From Serripes groenlandicus (taxonomy: Eukaryota; Mollusca; Bivalvia; Cardiida; Cardiidae): a stretch of 64,000 bases of DNA. Both the position numbers and the translations under genes were made by a program. Below, one piece after another: positions 34,801 through 43,390 of the stretch (position 1 is the first letter of the stretch; every line of letters starts with the position of its first letter). The notes beneath the pieces are model-generated. The model did no database searches. It was not told the DNA's origin and saw nothing but the letters and a program-made list of their open reading frames with translations. The stretch is from assembly GCA_031761405.1 (NCBI GenBank), contig JASEVX010000005.1:3624050-3688049 (forward strand), given 5' to 3'.

Positions 34801-35661
34801 ACGCATTTACATTTAATTGTGTCACGACTAGGAATTTACACATGTTTCAGTAATCGCGAGGCCATTGAATTTGTTTTCGCATTTTAGGTTGAGTTGGTGA
34901 ATAATTCAATGGCCATTGGCATGAATCAGTACCAGGAGAGTTCTCTATGGAAAGTAATCAGCACCAGCTCGTCTGTTGATTCAGCATCTCGCGAACCTAT
35001 TATAACGTTTACACTCGAGATGAAGCGCAAGCCACTGTATTTTTTACTGTCGGTCGTCATACCGATCCTCTTGTTGTCTGTGCTAAACGTATTCGTGTTC
35101 ATATTACCTTGTGAGAGTGGTGAAAGAGCGGGGTATTCGATCACAGTGTTTCTAGCATTCGCCGTGTTTTTGACCATCATCCAGACTACACTACCGGCAA
35201 ATTCGGAAACCACGTCTATATTTGCAGTCTATATAATCATTCAAACAGTTCAGAGTACGATGATTACCCTTGGGGCTTTACTCACAATACGAATGAGTAG
35301 CAAGGACACAGAGGTACCCAGGTTTCTGATCATACTATATAGAATTGCAAACTGTCAATTCTGTAAAGGGTCGAAACGAAACGCTAGAGCTGAACCTGAT
35401 GATCATCAAGCTTCAACGAACAATATTGATATATCTGTAGTAAATGATATTGATACAAACCAATGTAACTCTCCTCGGCAAAAGAACCAAGCTGACAGAA
35501 AATGGAACTCTGAGCAAACTCGAGACAAGGATGAAGCGATGGAGAAAGTATCGTGGTCAATGGCTGTCAGAGCTATCGACCTTACTTTATTTATTTTGTT
35601 CTTTTGCATCTTTGTAATATCAACACTTGCATGTTTTATTACAACTACAATGGCCACTTAA
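19722..35661 (+). CDS. Cys-loop ligand-gated ion channel subunit, nicotinic acetylcholine receptor-like (five exons, whole gene)
   Basis: Five exons join in frame (19722-19878, 21786-21943, 28532-28654, 30162-30260, 34888-35661; intron phases 1,0,0,0) to give 436 residues. Seen: hydrophobic signal peptide (residues 1-20); paired Trp in loop D (82-83); WKPDI (109-113); Cys loop with exactly 13 residues between Cys152 and Cys166, including FPFD; loop B Trp173; M1 about 229-253, M2 258-280, M3 288-313, M4 407-431. Family knowledge: such subunits form pentameric plasma-membrane channels gated by acetylcholine or a related small ligand. The Glu just before M2 (SGER, residue 258) is the cation-selectivity position, so a cation channel is inferred. 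The vicinal Cys-Cys of alpha-subunit loop C is absent, so this resembles a non-alpha or divergent molluscan subunit. The M3-M4 loop is short (about 90 residues). All borders are GT/AG. Ligand and partners cannot be told from the sequence. Confidence 0.9.
20860..21330 (+). repeat. Dispersed repeat family, copy 2 (receptor intron 1)
   Basis: Aligns to 11500-11990 in the same orientation with moderate divergence. Starts at the GTCGTCTGCTGCAGATGCG motif shared with the palindromic MITE family and ends in AT-rich sequence. Confidence 0.7.
21786..21943 (+). CDS. Receptor exon 2: extracellular beta strands and loop D
   Basis: The acceptor is ATTTCCAG and the donor CAG|GTAGAG. The first two bases complete the Asp codon split with exon 1. 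It encodes the V-N-Y-H-L strand, a TSGYLYIWW segment (loop D tryptophan) and LTWTPSDYGGI, equivalent to the family's W-x-P-x-E-Y-G-G-I. It ends in phase 0 after WPQ. Confidence 0.9.
21978..22145. mobile_element. Palindromic MITE, family 2, after receptor exon 2
   Basis: TACAGCAGACGACTTTTGA at 21990 and an inverse TTTCAAAATTGTCTGCTGCA at about 22087, with a GAGAAACAATT...AATGCTCATGA core. It begins about 35 bp after the exon 2 donor. Confidence 0.7.
22713..23024 (-). mobile_element. tRNA-derived SINE, family A (receptor intron 2)
   Basis: On the - strand the head (from 23024) has a tRNA A box, GGTAGCTCAGTCGGTAACG, and a B box, ATTTCGAATCCCGG. The body has GGCCGCCGTGATATGACTGA and the tail is an (AAAT)n run at 22713-22735. 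ATCTTTTGATAG (22701-22712) and ATCTTTCGATAG (23025-23036) flank it as a 12-bp target duplication with one mismatch. Confidence 0.88.
23218..23479. mobile_element. Palindromic MITE, family 1, copy 2 (receptor intron 2)
   Basis: Terminal inverted repeats TGAGCCGTCCCGTGAGAAAG / CGCGGGACGGCTCA continue inward as an imperfect palindrome for over 60 bp. TA lies on each side, consistent with a TA target duplication. About 262 bp. Confidence 0.85.
23600..23736 (+). repeat. ~24-bp minisatellite, upstream fragment (receptor intron 2)
   Basis: Units of the type ATGGTAAAATCTCAATTGCCATCA are recognisable (AATGGCTATCAAG, AATGCTATCAATGGTAAAATC) up to the border of the LINE at 23737. Confidence 0.6.
23737..25160 (+). 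pseudogene. Non-LTR retrotransposon (LINE) copy A: reverse transcriptase to 3' end
   Basis: 5'-truncated inside the reverse transcriptase. 23737-23943 reads GSSPILFTLFINDL and the catalytic LLFADDV box. About 24175-24250 encodes LFDSMIKSILC and MWGYEYSH (thumb region). About 24800-24900 encodes VEDELHFLLVCPVYN, the C-terminal cysteine region. Stops and frameshifts separate these. It sits in the same orientation as the receptor gene and splits the 24-bp minisatellite. Confidence 0.8.
25190..26700 (+). repeat. ~24-bp minisatellite, main array (receptor intron 2)
   Basis: Roughly 60 degenerate units of about 22-25 bp with consensus near CAATTGCCATCAATGGTAAAATCT. A higher-order repeat of about 145 bp is visible at 25650-25860, where a block of several units is repeated nearly unchanged. 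Confidence 0.88.
27190..28158 (+). pseudogene. Non-LTR retrotransposon (LINE) copy B: C-terminal part of ORF2 and 3' end
   Basis: The frame 27211-27834 encodes about 200 residues ending with KLAVEIGRYIHIVRNERYCE and a Cys pair (ERYCELC), the C-terminal region after the reverse transcriptase. The 3' end TTGCCTAATAAAATTATTTG with a GAG repeat is a typical LINE tail with AATAAA. Same family as copy A by position of motifs; only the 3' third is present. Confidence 0.78.
28159..28500 (+). repeat. ~24-bp minisatellite, downstream fragment
   Basis: Decayed units (ATCAATTGCAATCAATGACAA, TCAATTACC...TAATTGTAA) continue from the LINE B tail to about 30 bases before receptor exon 3. Confidence 0.6.
28532..28654 (+). 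CDS. Receptor exon 3: WKPDI segment
   Basis: The acceptor is TTTTCAG and the donor CAG|GTATGG; 123 nt, phase 0 at both ends. It encodes 41 residues with WKPDITLKNS (loop A region; the family has W-x-P-D-I-x-L-Y-N) and the following strands up to WYPFQ. It is too short to stand out as a frame and was recognised from the motif and splice sites. A 6.6-kb intron full of minisatellite and LINEs precedes it. Confidence 0.9.
29475..29506 (+). other. G-quadruplex-capable run on the receptor sense strand
   Basis: Five G-runs of 4-6 (GGGG, GGGGG, GGGG, GGGG, GGGGGG) are separated by 1-3 bases. It lies in intron 3 and so would be in the pre-mRNA. Confidence 0.7.
29878..30150 (+). mobile_element. tRNA-derived SINE, family A (receptor intron 3, abutting exon 4)
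   Basis: A decayed tRNA head (CAGTCGGTATCGACT), body GTCTTCCACCAATGGGCTA ... AACTGGCCGCCGTGACATGA and a tail CCCCAATCAATCAAT running into the exon 4 acceptor. Same orientation as the gene. Confidence 0.75.
30162..30260 (+). CDS. Receptor exon 4: the Cys loop
   Basis: The acceptor is ACCCGCAG and the donor GAT|GTAAGT; 99 nt, phase 0 at both ends. It encodes 33 residues with the signature disulfide loop, Cys-13 residues-Cys including YFPFDVQTC, and the following SWSY carrying the loop B Trp. The (CAAT)n tail of a SINE ends about 11 bases before the exon, so its branch/polypyrimidine region is partly SINE-derived. Confidence 0.92.
30892..31066. mobile_element. Foldback MITE-like element (receptor intron 4)
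   Basis: Ends GTGTCAGCATGTAGCTAAAT at left and ATTTAGCTACATGCTGACAC at right are perfect inverse copies. Similarity continues inward (ACTGGTC, GTATCCG). About 175 bp. Confidence 0.85.
31070..32045. other. Receptor intron 4, no element recognised
   Basis: AT-rich; no protein similarity seen in any frame. Confidence 0.4.
32049..32137 (+). repeat. 18-bp minisatellite, five units
   Basis: GATTTTGACGCGATTCAA is repeated almost perfectly; the last unit is incomplete. The uniformity suggests recent expansion. Confidence 0.95.
32315..32512. mobile_element. Palindromic MITE, family 2 (receptor intron 4)
   Basis: TCTGCAGCAGACGA at left, the core AAAAGGAGAAATTGCTTGTTATGAGCAATTTCTTC (its two halves inverted), and TTTTCAAAAGTCGTCGGCTGCA, then AAGTGGGAAAGGTT at right. 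The best preserved copy for deriving the family outline. Confidence 0.75.
33080..33540 (+). pseudogene. LINE reverse transcriptase fragment (receptor intron 4)
   Basis: The frame 33095-33433 encodes FSCFIGAPQGDCMSPFIFAM and LLYADDIVLFAES, i.e. the R-Q-G-x-x-x-S-P-x-L-F block (R replaced by P) and the catalytic Y-A-D-D box, then a YCEKWKL segment. Both ends are truncated and it frameshifts after 33433. Confidence 0.85.
33545..34485. other. Receptor intron 4, no gene
   Basis: Contains a ~60-bp stretch at 33715-33775 that resembles 30515-30580 (TTTACAT..AAAGAA.TAATT..TTTGGT...TGACCTA), likely remnants of one repeat. Confidence 0.4.
34490..34580 (+). other. AATAAA plus poly(A) stretch, likely retroposed 3' end
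   Basis: GGCAAATAAAGTTATATAT is followed by 12 A. This arrangement fits the tail of an inserted retroelement. It lies about 300 bp before receptor exon 5. Confidence 0.4.
34888..35661 (+). CDS. Receptor exon 5: loop C, M1-M4 and stop
   Basis: The acceptor is CGCATTTTAG. The exon runs phase 0 to TAA at 35659-35661, encoding residues 180-436: loop C region without vicinal cysteines, M1, M2 with SGERAGYSITVFLAFAVFL, M3, a hydrophilic loop rich in Asp, Asn and Gln, and M4 ending close to the C-terminus. Having all membrane segments in one exon removes any need for further 3' exons. The frame contains no damage. Confidence 0.93.
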   Translation, partial: VELVNNSMAIGMNQYQESSLWKVISTSSSVDSASREPIITFTLEMKRKPLYFLLSVVIPILLLSVLNVFVFILPCESGERAGYSITVFLAFAVFLTIIQTTLPANSETTSIFAVYIIIQTVQSTMITLGALLTIRMSSKDTEVPRFLIILYRIANCQFCKGSKRNARAEPDDHQASTNNIDISVVNDIDTNQCNSPRQKNQADRKWNSEQTRDKDEAMEKVSWSMAVRAIDLTLFILFFCIFVISTLACFITTTMAT

Positions 35662-36399
35662 ATTAATACATTACCAACTTTCGGGAAATCCGGTGTCTCG
35701 AAAGCTCCTATAGCGAAATATAGGGAAAAATAGTTAAATTGGAATTAGTTAATGAATGGATATTTTCATTTCAAATGAATATGCTTGGAAAACTTCTGAT
35801 CTTTAATATGTTATTTTTAATATGATTCTATGATTTTTATACTTTTCGGTCCTTTTCTTAGGTCTGTGTTACCCAAAGTTACATTGAAATAAGGACATCC
35901 GATCGCTTCATTTCAAACGGTTCAACATGCATATTTTGTTTTCTTTTTCATTGTCAGTAGTTCAAATAATTATTTTGAAAATATTTTTTGGTCCTTTTTG
36001 TACAAATCAATGTCTCAAAAATGTGAAATACCTGTGTATTAGAGTGTATGGTATTGGTTTATGGAAATGTCATCTAAGCGGGATATTAATACACCATCAG
36101 CTTATCCCAACGTTTATGACCTGATAACGGAAGTTGGCTTATCATATAATACTTACCATATTGGTATTTGTCCAATTTTAGGGATTTTATGAAGTACAGT
36201 ATTTGATTGTTTATGATTGTGATATACATTCGACTTTCAAAGTATGTTGGACAATCGGCATATAATTCCCTTTGGCAATTTACAGCTTTAATAGAAAAGA
36301 CAAATACATGTATTTAAACATTTAGACAAAATAAACAAAGTTGAACAAATTGTTTTCAAGTTCAAGTTTTATTTAAATTTCACCAGAAGGTCATATACC

Positions 36400-36750
36400 C
36401 ATGTGGTAAGCAAAGCATACACCAGTGCGTATGTTTCCAAGCTGTTGAATTTATCTGAGCCACGTGTGGTAAGCAAAGCATACAACAGTGCGTCTGTTTC
36501 CAAGCTGTTGAATTTATCTGAGCCACGTGTTGTAAGCAAAGCATACCACAGTGCGTCTGTCTCCAAGCTGTTGAATTTATCTGAGCCACGTGTTGTAAGC
36601 AAAGCATACAACAGTGAGTCTGTTTCAAATCTGTTGAATTTATCTGAGCCACGTGTGGTAAGCAAAGCATACAACAGTGCGTCTGTCTCCAAGCTGCTGA
36701 ATTTATATGGGCCACGTGTGGCAAGCAAATGTTGAATTTATCTGAGCCGC
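36400..36750 (+). repeat. 63-bp tandem array with one CACGTG E-box per unit, copy 1
   Basis: About 5.5 units, each with CTGAGCCACGTGTGGTAAGC, then CATACAACAGTGCGTCTGTT and CCAAGCTGTTGAATTTAT. Since 63 is a multiple of 3 and no stop occurs in several frames, long frames open on both strands; these are not evidence of a protein. Confidence 0.92.
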
Positions 36751-36924
36751 GTCTGGCGAATTTGGTTTTAATTGCATCCTCGATGTGACATCATTTAACG
36801 TTACATTGGCGAACAACAAGTACAGTTACAATTCTAGTGCAGTGTCAGAAGATGTATTCAGAGCTCTAGATAATGGGATTTTTTCATGTTCTAAAATCCC
36901 TATTTGCCATTCAAACACTTTGTT

Positions 36925-36983
36925 GGGGGTACTCAAAAGAATCGTCTCAGTAAAACGATTCTTTTGAGTACCCACAACATAGG
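36925..36983. other. Long hairpin, copy 1
   Basis: The arms GGGTACTCAAAAGAATCGT and ACGATTCTTTTGAGTACCC pair perfectly around a short loop (CTCAGTAAA); the outer TGTTG/CAACA also pairs, with one mismatch at the GG step. Confidence 0.95.
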
Positions 36984-37549
36984 ATTTGTTGAATATTAAG
37001 AGAAATATTGTGGTGGAAAATACCTGTTTACTCCCTCTTAATCTAGTCCACTGGTGTATTTGAACATAGACCCTTTATCAGCCTTATACATTTTAAAATC
37101 TTCTGACAAGGGGCTGGTAACCGGACTAGTATGGGAAAATGAGAAAACATAAAAAAGGTTTGAAGTTGAAATTGGGCGTTAAAGTATAAAAAGGCCTTAC
37201 ATTTAATTAAAATCATATTCAAAATAAAAGAATATTAAACATGTTTCCATATCTGGGCGAAACAACCGCCTCATTGACACGGCCGCCATGCCCAAATGAG
37301 GTGAGCCTCTTTTCAGGAGAAAATGCAACTTCTAATACTATTTCAAACAAATACAAACAGGCAAAACAAATTATAATAAGTAAGCAATATCACAAATGTT
37401 GCAACATTACATATGACAATTATGTAATATTACCAAATGAAAATAAGCCTGATTTTAAACAGTGTTGGCATGTATATGTAACAATTTAATTGTACATTTG
37501 ACTAGAACAAGCGTTGAGTCATGTTCACGTACCCACGTAATCGTCATCG

Positions 37550-38075
37550 TTTCACTAGAACATGCATTGAGGCGTGAACATATAACAACTTAATCGTAAA
37601 TTTGACTAGAACAAGCGTTGAATATGGAACATATAACAACTTAATCGTAAAAGACAGTGGTGCAGAATTTGGGATTTTTCCCACACAAACGGCGCAAGTA
37701 CTGGTTAAGTCTCCAGGAAGCAGACATCGAGGGTGATTACTATAAGTTGAAAGCCTGCTTCGCAATCGATGTAAAATAAATAATGCTCAAATAAACTTAA
37801 TCGTAAATATGTCAAGAAAAAGCGTTCAGTCTTGAGCATATAACAACTTAATCGTAATGTTGACTTGAGAAAGCGTTGAGTCTTGAAGATATAACAACTT
37901 AATTGTAAGTTTGACTTGAAAAGTCGCTGAGTCGTGAACATATAAAAACTGAATTGTAAATTTGACTAGAACAATCGTTGAGTCGTGAACATATAACAAC
38001 TGAATTGTAAATTTGACTAGAACAATCTTTGAGTCGTGTACATATAACAACTTAATTGTACATTTGACTAGAATA
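37550..38075 (+). repeat. 51-bp minisatellite, copy 1
   Basis: Units of AACATATAACAACTTAATTG followed by TAAATTTGACTAGAACAA and GCGTTGAGTCGTG. One interruption of non-repeat sequence lies at about 37645-37795. The period of 51 keeps frames open on the - strand. Confidence 0.88.
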
Positions 38076-38499
38076 AACGATTAGTCATGAATCGTATCGC
38101 ACACAACACAAACCGTTATTTGATAGAGACAAACCTGGTTTGCATAGATAATGCTGACATCATGATGATCCCTTTTCCTTAAACAGTTAGGACATCATTA
38201 CAGTGCTTCAGATGAATTTCAGGTTTGAACTTTGACATGAAATTAATTATTTTTTAAAAAATACAGTGTTACCGACAATCTGTGGCTGATAAGTATTGGA
38301 TACTATTGACGACATATAAGTTGTAAACCCCGCCTCAGACAGTTTGCACTAACCGGCCATGATTTAAAAATTCAAACTACAGTCAAACCTCGGGAGCTTA
38401 AACTTATTTGATATTTTAAGAGTTCGACTTCGGACACCCTTTTCCACCTTACTGAATGATTAACATTGTCTTTGACACTATAATAATATGAATTATTTC

Positions 38500-39205
38500 G
38501 TAATTAAAATACAATCAGACGGTGAGAAGATACATTTAGACAGTCATCGTCAAGTATAATACAATAAACAATAGAATGAACTAATTCATCCGAAGTGATA
38601 ACATGATCTATTAGAGACTAGTTACAATCGAACATAGACATCAGCTCCGAGAGAGCATGGCCTCTACTATCTATTTGCTTAATAAACATAGATTCATTCA
38701 AATGAGCATTAAAATCGCCCATTCTAATTACTGTTCCAACTTGTGAATACATACTGATAAGATTGTGTAACAGTTCTATGTGTTGACGAAAGTATGCAAT
38801 ACTGTGATTTGAGCTGGGCATATAAACTTGTAATACATATGTATACTTATCACATGACGTTTGAATTTGAATTCCTATAATCCGATCACCATATATAGAA
38901 AGAGGAGAAATAGAGTCGTCGAGAGATTTCTTCCACAACAACGCAACACCCCCTTTTCCTACTTTTCTGCTTCTATATGCATTCAAATCTGAATCGCATA
39001 CACCCGAGCTATAGTAAATTGGAGGTATACTATTCAGAAAATGCATATCCGATGGAAATAACCAATGTTCAGATAAACCACAAATGTCTACAGACTTCTT
39101 ATCAAGTACTTTACTCAGATAATACGCACTAGACATTAAGCCAGTTGCGTTCCAAGAACAAAATTGTAAATCAAACATTATGAAGAGTAAAAAGGACCAA
39201 AACAT
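38500..39205 (-). pseudogene. LINE ORF2 apurinic-type endonuclease domain
   Basis: The - strand frame begins FDLQFCSWNATGL (N-terminal strand with catalytic Asn), has DICGLSEHWL (catalytic Glu), GGVALLWKKSLD, LQVYMPSSNHS (usually Y-x-P) and RMGDFNAHL (catalytic D-x-N). After a frameshift at about 38620 the next frame gives SDELVHS and DDDCLNVSSHRLIV (terminal S-x-H). All catalytic motifs of the EEP fold are recognisable. Confidence 0.85.
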
Positions 39206-39272
39206 TGAAAATGCACAAATTATACATAAGTAAATACAACATAGGGTAGTCGAATAACTTCACATGATATGA

Positions 39273-40416
39273 TTAAGAATAACCATTACGTTCCTCGTGC
39301 CTGTTCTGTATGGCAAAATTACTCCGATTGCTATACCGCCTGTGTGAAGCGAGATCGTCGCGATCATTATAACGTCTATAGTTTTGACTGTAGTTGTTAT
39401 GATGATCGTAACCGTAGTCTCGAGATCTGACATAATGGGAGTAATGCCTCTTATTTGCGCTGTATGAACTCTTATTAAGGTCATCACTCGAATCGGCTTG
39501 GTTTTTATCACTATGTGAATGAAATTGTTTCATATACATGCCTTTTGACATCCATTGTCTGCATGTGACACTTCTAGGCCAAAACCCGAGCTCTGTCAAT
39601 TTGTTCGAGTTGGGGGCTTTAACATTTAGCCTTATCACAACAGATCTAGTGTTTCTTTGGGGGAAAATTCTGATCATTGTAACTTTAAGTCCCCTATTCT
39701 TCACGTAACTAGTTAGCCTTGTGCCTGTGATAGAGGAATTAAATCCTCCTATGTAGAAGCGCTTCGTTCTTTTTATTACACACTCAGTAAAGTCATCATC
39801 ATCATCCCCACAACTAACACAATTATTCTCATTAATATTGACATCGTCAGGGCTGTTGCATCGATAGTCATTATTATTTACATTTTCCCTTATAGTTTGT
39901 AACCCAGCAGTTACGTGTTGAGACGGGCGAGTGACATCAGGACCTCTGATACTAGAGATGAGTACGTGGATTTTGCATGCGGGTTCAGTGATCGACAACT
40001 GTTTTCTTGGCATGTTACTGTCACTATCATGGGCACTATGTGTAGACTCATGAACGCCCCCGCACGAGTTGGATTGTGATTGCACGTGATTAAAGGAGAT
40101 AGTGAAAGGAGGTGACATACTGTTTCCGTTTGACTGCGTGAGATTGTCCTGTTTGGCTCGTGCTTCTAGTGTTTACTCCAGTTGTAACTGACTTTCTAGT
40201 CAAGACGTCCCGGTAGGATGGATGCGGCTGATTCATATCGGCATTCACTTTGAATGAAGTCTTCAATTCCAGGACTTTTGACTCAATTTTACCAATTTGT
40301 CTATCAACCTTTTTACCAATGTTTAAAAACTTCTCATTAATTGTACGTAGTTCACTGTTCGTAGTGTCGAAGGTCCGATTTTGTGTGTGCCATGGCTGAA
40401 TTAATAAGACGTACAT
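39273..40416 (-). pseudogene. LINE ORF1 (two overlapping frames)
   Basis: The first frame (40416-40090) contains a coiled-coil-like stretch (NIGKKVDRQIGKIESKVLEL). The second (40118-39273) has an acidic segment, KRFYIGGFNSSITGTRL and, further on, RIFPQRNTRSVVIRLNVK, which looks like an RNA-binding fold found in ORF1 of CR1/jockey-like elements. The C-terminal part is rich in Arg, Tyr, His and Asn. A -1-type frameshift joins the two. Role by family: nucleic-acid-binding chaperone of the LINE particle. Confidence 0.65.
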
Positions 40417-40634
40417 ATATCAAATGTCATTCCGTTTTTCTATCATTATTTTACAAATTGGCCTTTTTGGCAGATAGAACATGTGTTTCTTCGATTTTTT
40501 CCTTTTCGATGTTATGTCGTTGCTGTCTGAAACACTATTTGATCATTTCCGCTGGCTGCCTTTATACTCTTAATTCACATCTTGGACAATTTGGCCTGCC
40601 AACTATTCATACCTTATTCGCACCGGAACGCACT

Positions 40635-40976
40635 TCACTGGCATAACCTCCGTCTATTGCACACGTCGTCCCGAAAAGCTTCGTATACCTTTTCAATAAG
40701 AACATAACTTGGATTGCAAGTTGATTTAGGAAACGTTTCAAGCACGAATAATAAGGACCCAAGATAAAAAATGACGTTTGTTGAGTAGAAATAAATGCCT
40801 TCCTGTACACAATACTCATACATTGTCGGTAAAATGGCACCAGTTATACAGGAAGCAGTCGTCAATGGTACACGATGAGCTATCTGGCACCTTGATGGCT
40901 TCACGCAATTTGCGGCAAAACGGTTGTAAATGCATCTTTTAACAACATATAAATCAACAATTTTGCACGAAGCCAA
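40635..40976 (-). other. Unassigned open frame (113 codons)
   Basis: I do not recognise the product. It has two moderately hydrophobic stretches (PLTTASCITGAILPTMYEYC and YFYSTNVIFYLGSLLFVL) and a Cys-rich, basic C-terminus. It lies just upstream of the LINE on the same strand, so it may be LINE 5' flank read by chance. No splice or promoter support. Confidence 0.15.
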
Positions 40977-40979
40977 TAT

Positions 40980-41935
40980 TCTTCTGGCAAAAATGCGATT
41001 GCACTTCCGGATAGATTATTACTTTGACTTGGTTTTGGCAAACTCTTTTTAAAACATGATTAAAAATACTCGTCTTTCTAACAACAAGTATACTTTATTG
41101 CATCAAGTAACTCTCGCGGGTTCGATCCTCGGCTTGAAACAAAGCCAATCATAATGGATGCCGAATTATCCGTAACTGTTGAACACGATCAGAGTGCTAA
41201 TGTTCATTCAGCGGACGAAGTGGACTTACATTGACACATAGTGACATATATAGTTCATAAAGATGTATGTACACTACAAATACTTTTTAAGAGGTTTTTT
41301 AACTTTGCAAACTGTATTGTTAGATATGTTTTTTTCAAAGTAAAAGTAAAGTAAACGAGACAAATTTATATGAAATAAATAGTTACGTTAAAAAGTTGAG
41401 TTAAATAGTTTAAAAATATTTCTTCTCTTCGAATATAATGCTTGATATCGCACCTTTTAAATAAAAAAATGTTAATGCCACTCAGTCAGAAATACCTATT
41501 ATATGTTCTTAAAATAATAATCTGTGTAATATTTCATGTCAAAATGGGACTTTAACCGTTTACTGATATGATTTCACCAATGAGAAAATGATAATATCAT
41601 AAAAACTGGAGTTGTAAATTTAATACTGAGATTAAAAGGCAGTATTGAAATAAGGTAAACACGTGCTCGTTAATCGTCGTCAGCATCAAAGGGGCTAAAC
41701 TCTTTCGGCGCCGAATTTCCAAAGAGTTGACTCTTTCATGTTCAAAATCGAACATTTCTCTTGTAATAAGAGTTTTGGAATATTTTTATAACTTAAAGGC
41801 AAACAATGCTGATTGTATGTGAGACAGCTCGTTACGAGCTGACTCACCTGAATCTGGATTGTTTGCAAAAAATATAAATATTACCTTTGGCGCTGAAAGA
41901 GTTTAAATGTTATCTGCGTTAGGGAAAATATTGAC
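40980..41935. other. No gene recognised
   Basis: A lone B-box-like GGTTCGATCCTC at 41119-41130 and a palindrome CAGCTCGTTACGAGCTG at about 41826 are the only landmarks. Confidence 0.4.
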
Positions 41936-42255
41936 ACTTAAAAAAGCATCCAGTAATCGTGATGGAATGCTGTGTACATTCTTACTGCAGTGATAATAAC
42001 TGGGGATGTTTGTGAGTGGTATTGTGAAAAGTAAATCAACATATATACAAACATTCCATCGTTATGGATGCGTGCCTTGGTAATCTCAAAGTTTACTGCA
42101 TAAAATGCGTTGTTTGTTGGAAATATATGTAAGTATCTGGATATAGAATTCACAAGCACTTTCACCAGTACGAGAAGTGATGTTTTAGACACGTCTAACC
42201 AAAATCGACCTTGGGGTATTTTATAAATGTACGACAAAAACGTGGACAAAATACT

Positions 42256-42545
42256 TTTAATTGATTGATTAATTTGTGGTTTAACACCGCTTTCAAAAAT
42301 TGTTTGGTCATATCACGGCGGCCTGTTCACCTACTCATGTGTTTCATGGCTTTCGCACAACAGTACTCTACAAAACATTCGTTCAAACAACTGGCTGCTT
42401 GCCCACATCGACAGTTATCCCATAGGTAGAAGACGAACGACACTTGTCACAGTGACTTTGTGAAGCGTCGGAAAGAATGATTGGTCGAGCTTGGGGTTCG
42501 AATTGACAGTCCGCGTCGCTACTGACTGAGCTACCGGAGCTCGGA
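42256..42545 (-). mobile_element. tRNA-derived SINE, family A (inside DIRS-like copy 1)
   Basis: The - strand head GAGCTCCGGTAGCTCAGTCA, a shortened B box region ATTCGAACCCCAAGC, body GGCCGCCGTGATATGACC and tail with ATTAATCAATCAATT. The matching SINE lies at 59938-60185 in the inverted copy, so the insertion predates the duplication. Confidence 0.8.
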
Positions 42546-43279
42546 AACATCCTGGTAATGCCGCTGATATCTACCGTACTTTCAAAGGCTTCTAGAAATC
42601 TCGCATGTCGAGATGGAGGGCGAACGGGGGAGATTCTAAATGCATGGATCATGATCGTCATGTGTTGAAGGTCAGGTGTCGTGCGGTGTGACCCCCTGCG
42701 CTTTAATCGATTTATATGCCGTGATGTAACTGAAATAACGTTGACAACGGCGTTAGACCCCAATCAATATTAGTACTGCTACAGGATATCAATTATAGAT
42801 TATAGTGGATGTTCTTTTTACAAAAATGCTCTGCGCATCCTGTTGCCACATAGCTTGGTATGAACAAACAATGGCGACTAGATTGGTCACATCCCCCTAT
42901 ATATCGATATCGTATATATAGTTAAGAAGTAAATGTACATGTGCACTTGATTTTTCATCCCTACTTTGATTGTCCTATAACAAGGCTAAAATATCCTGCA
43001 TTTAGTATATATAGTTTATTGCAGACAACACACCCTCCCTAGCTTTATCATCAAGCCTACATTTCTAATCAACCGCAGGGTTTCATCTGGCTCTATACTG
43101 TTCGTCGTAATTCATTCCTAGAAATTTAATACGTTCCCACATTAAAACAAATCAACAGCAGTCGAAATCAGCTTTGCAAAGTATTGAAAATCTCTTTTAA
43201 CGAAAGTAAAATAGTCTAATAGAGTTGAAAACATTCAGCGAATCAGTCGAAATGCTAACCCCACGACTCTGGACGCCAA

Positions 43280-43390
43280 GGGGGAAAAGCCATTACTATC
43301 ATGTTAACGTATTTGGTGTGACACGGCCGGGGATCGAAGAATCGACTCCCGCACCCGAGGTGGATGCTCTTCCACTACACAGGGATGTTA
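43280..43390 (-). mobile_element. tRNA-derived SINE head, family B (in DIRS-like copy 1)
   Basis: The - strand reads TGTGTAGTGGAAGAGCATCC (A box) and CGATCCCCGGCCGTGT (B box), followed by ACGTTAACATGATAGTAATGG. The corresponding sequence in the inverted copy is at about 58865-58975. Confidence 0.6.

Larger units (their letters stand above)
36293..38405 (+). repeat. Composite repeat R, copy 1 (63-bp array, hairpin, conserved block, 51-bp array)
   Basis: Colinear with 52202-54595 from AAAAGACAAATACATGTATT to the AACTACAGTCAAACCTCG border. Parts in order: 63-bp units (36400-36750), hairpin (36925-36985), a ~230-bp block of high conservation (37235-37480) and 51-bp units (37550-38075). The right border resembles a pogo/Tigger-like inverted-repeat start (TACAGTCAAACCTCG), but no transposase was found. 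Confidence 0.8.
38490..40530 (-). mobile_element. LINE with ORF1 and 5' part of ORF2 (- strand)
   Basis: ORF1 lies at about 40416-39273 and the endonuclease at 39205-38500, so the 5' part of a non-LTR element is present while reverse transcriptase and 3' end are missing. On the 3' side (below 38500) the sequence changes to that bordering composite repeat R. Confidence 0.8.

Noticed and set aside
36369..36735. Long overlapping open frames on both strands
   Set aside because: They arise from a 63-bp tandem unit that is a multiple of three and happens to lack stops; no start context or independent domain.
40383..40646. 87-codon + frame
   Set aside because: Lies opposite LINE ORF1 and its 5' region; low-complexity hydrophobic product without support.
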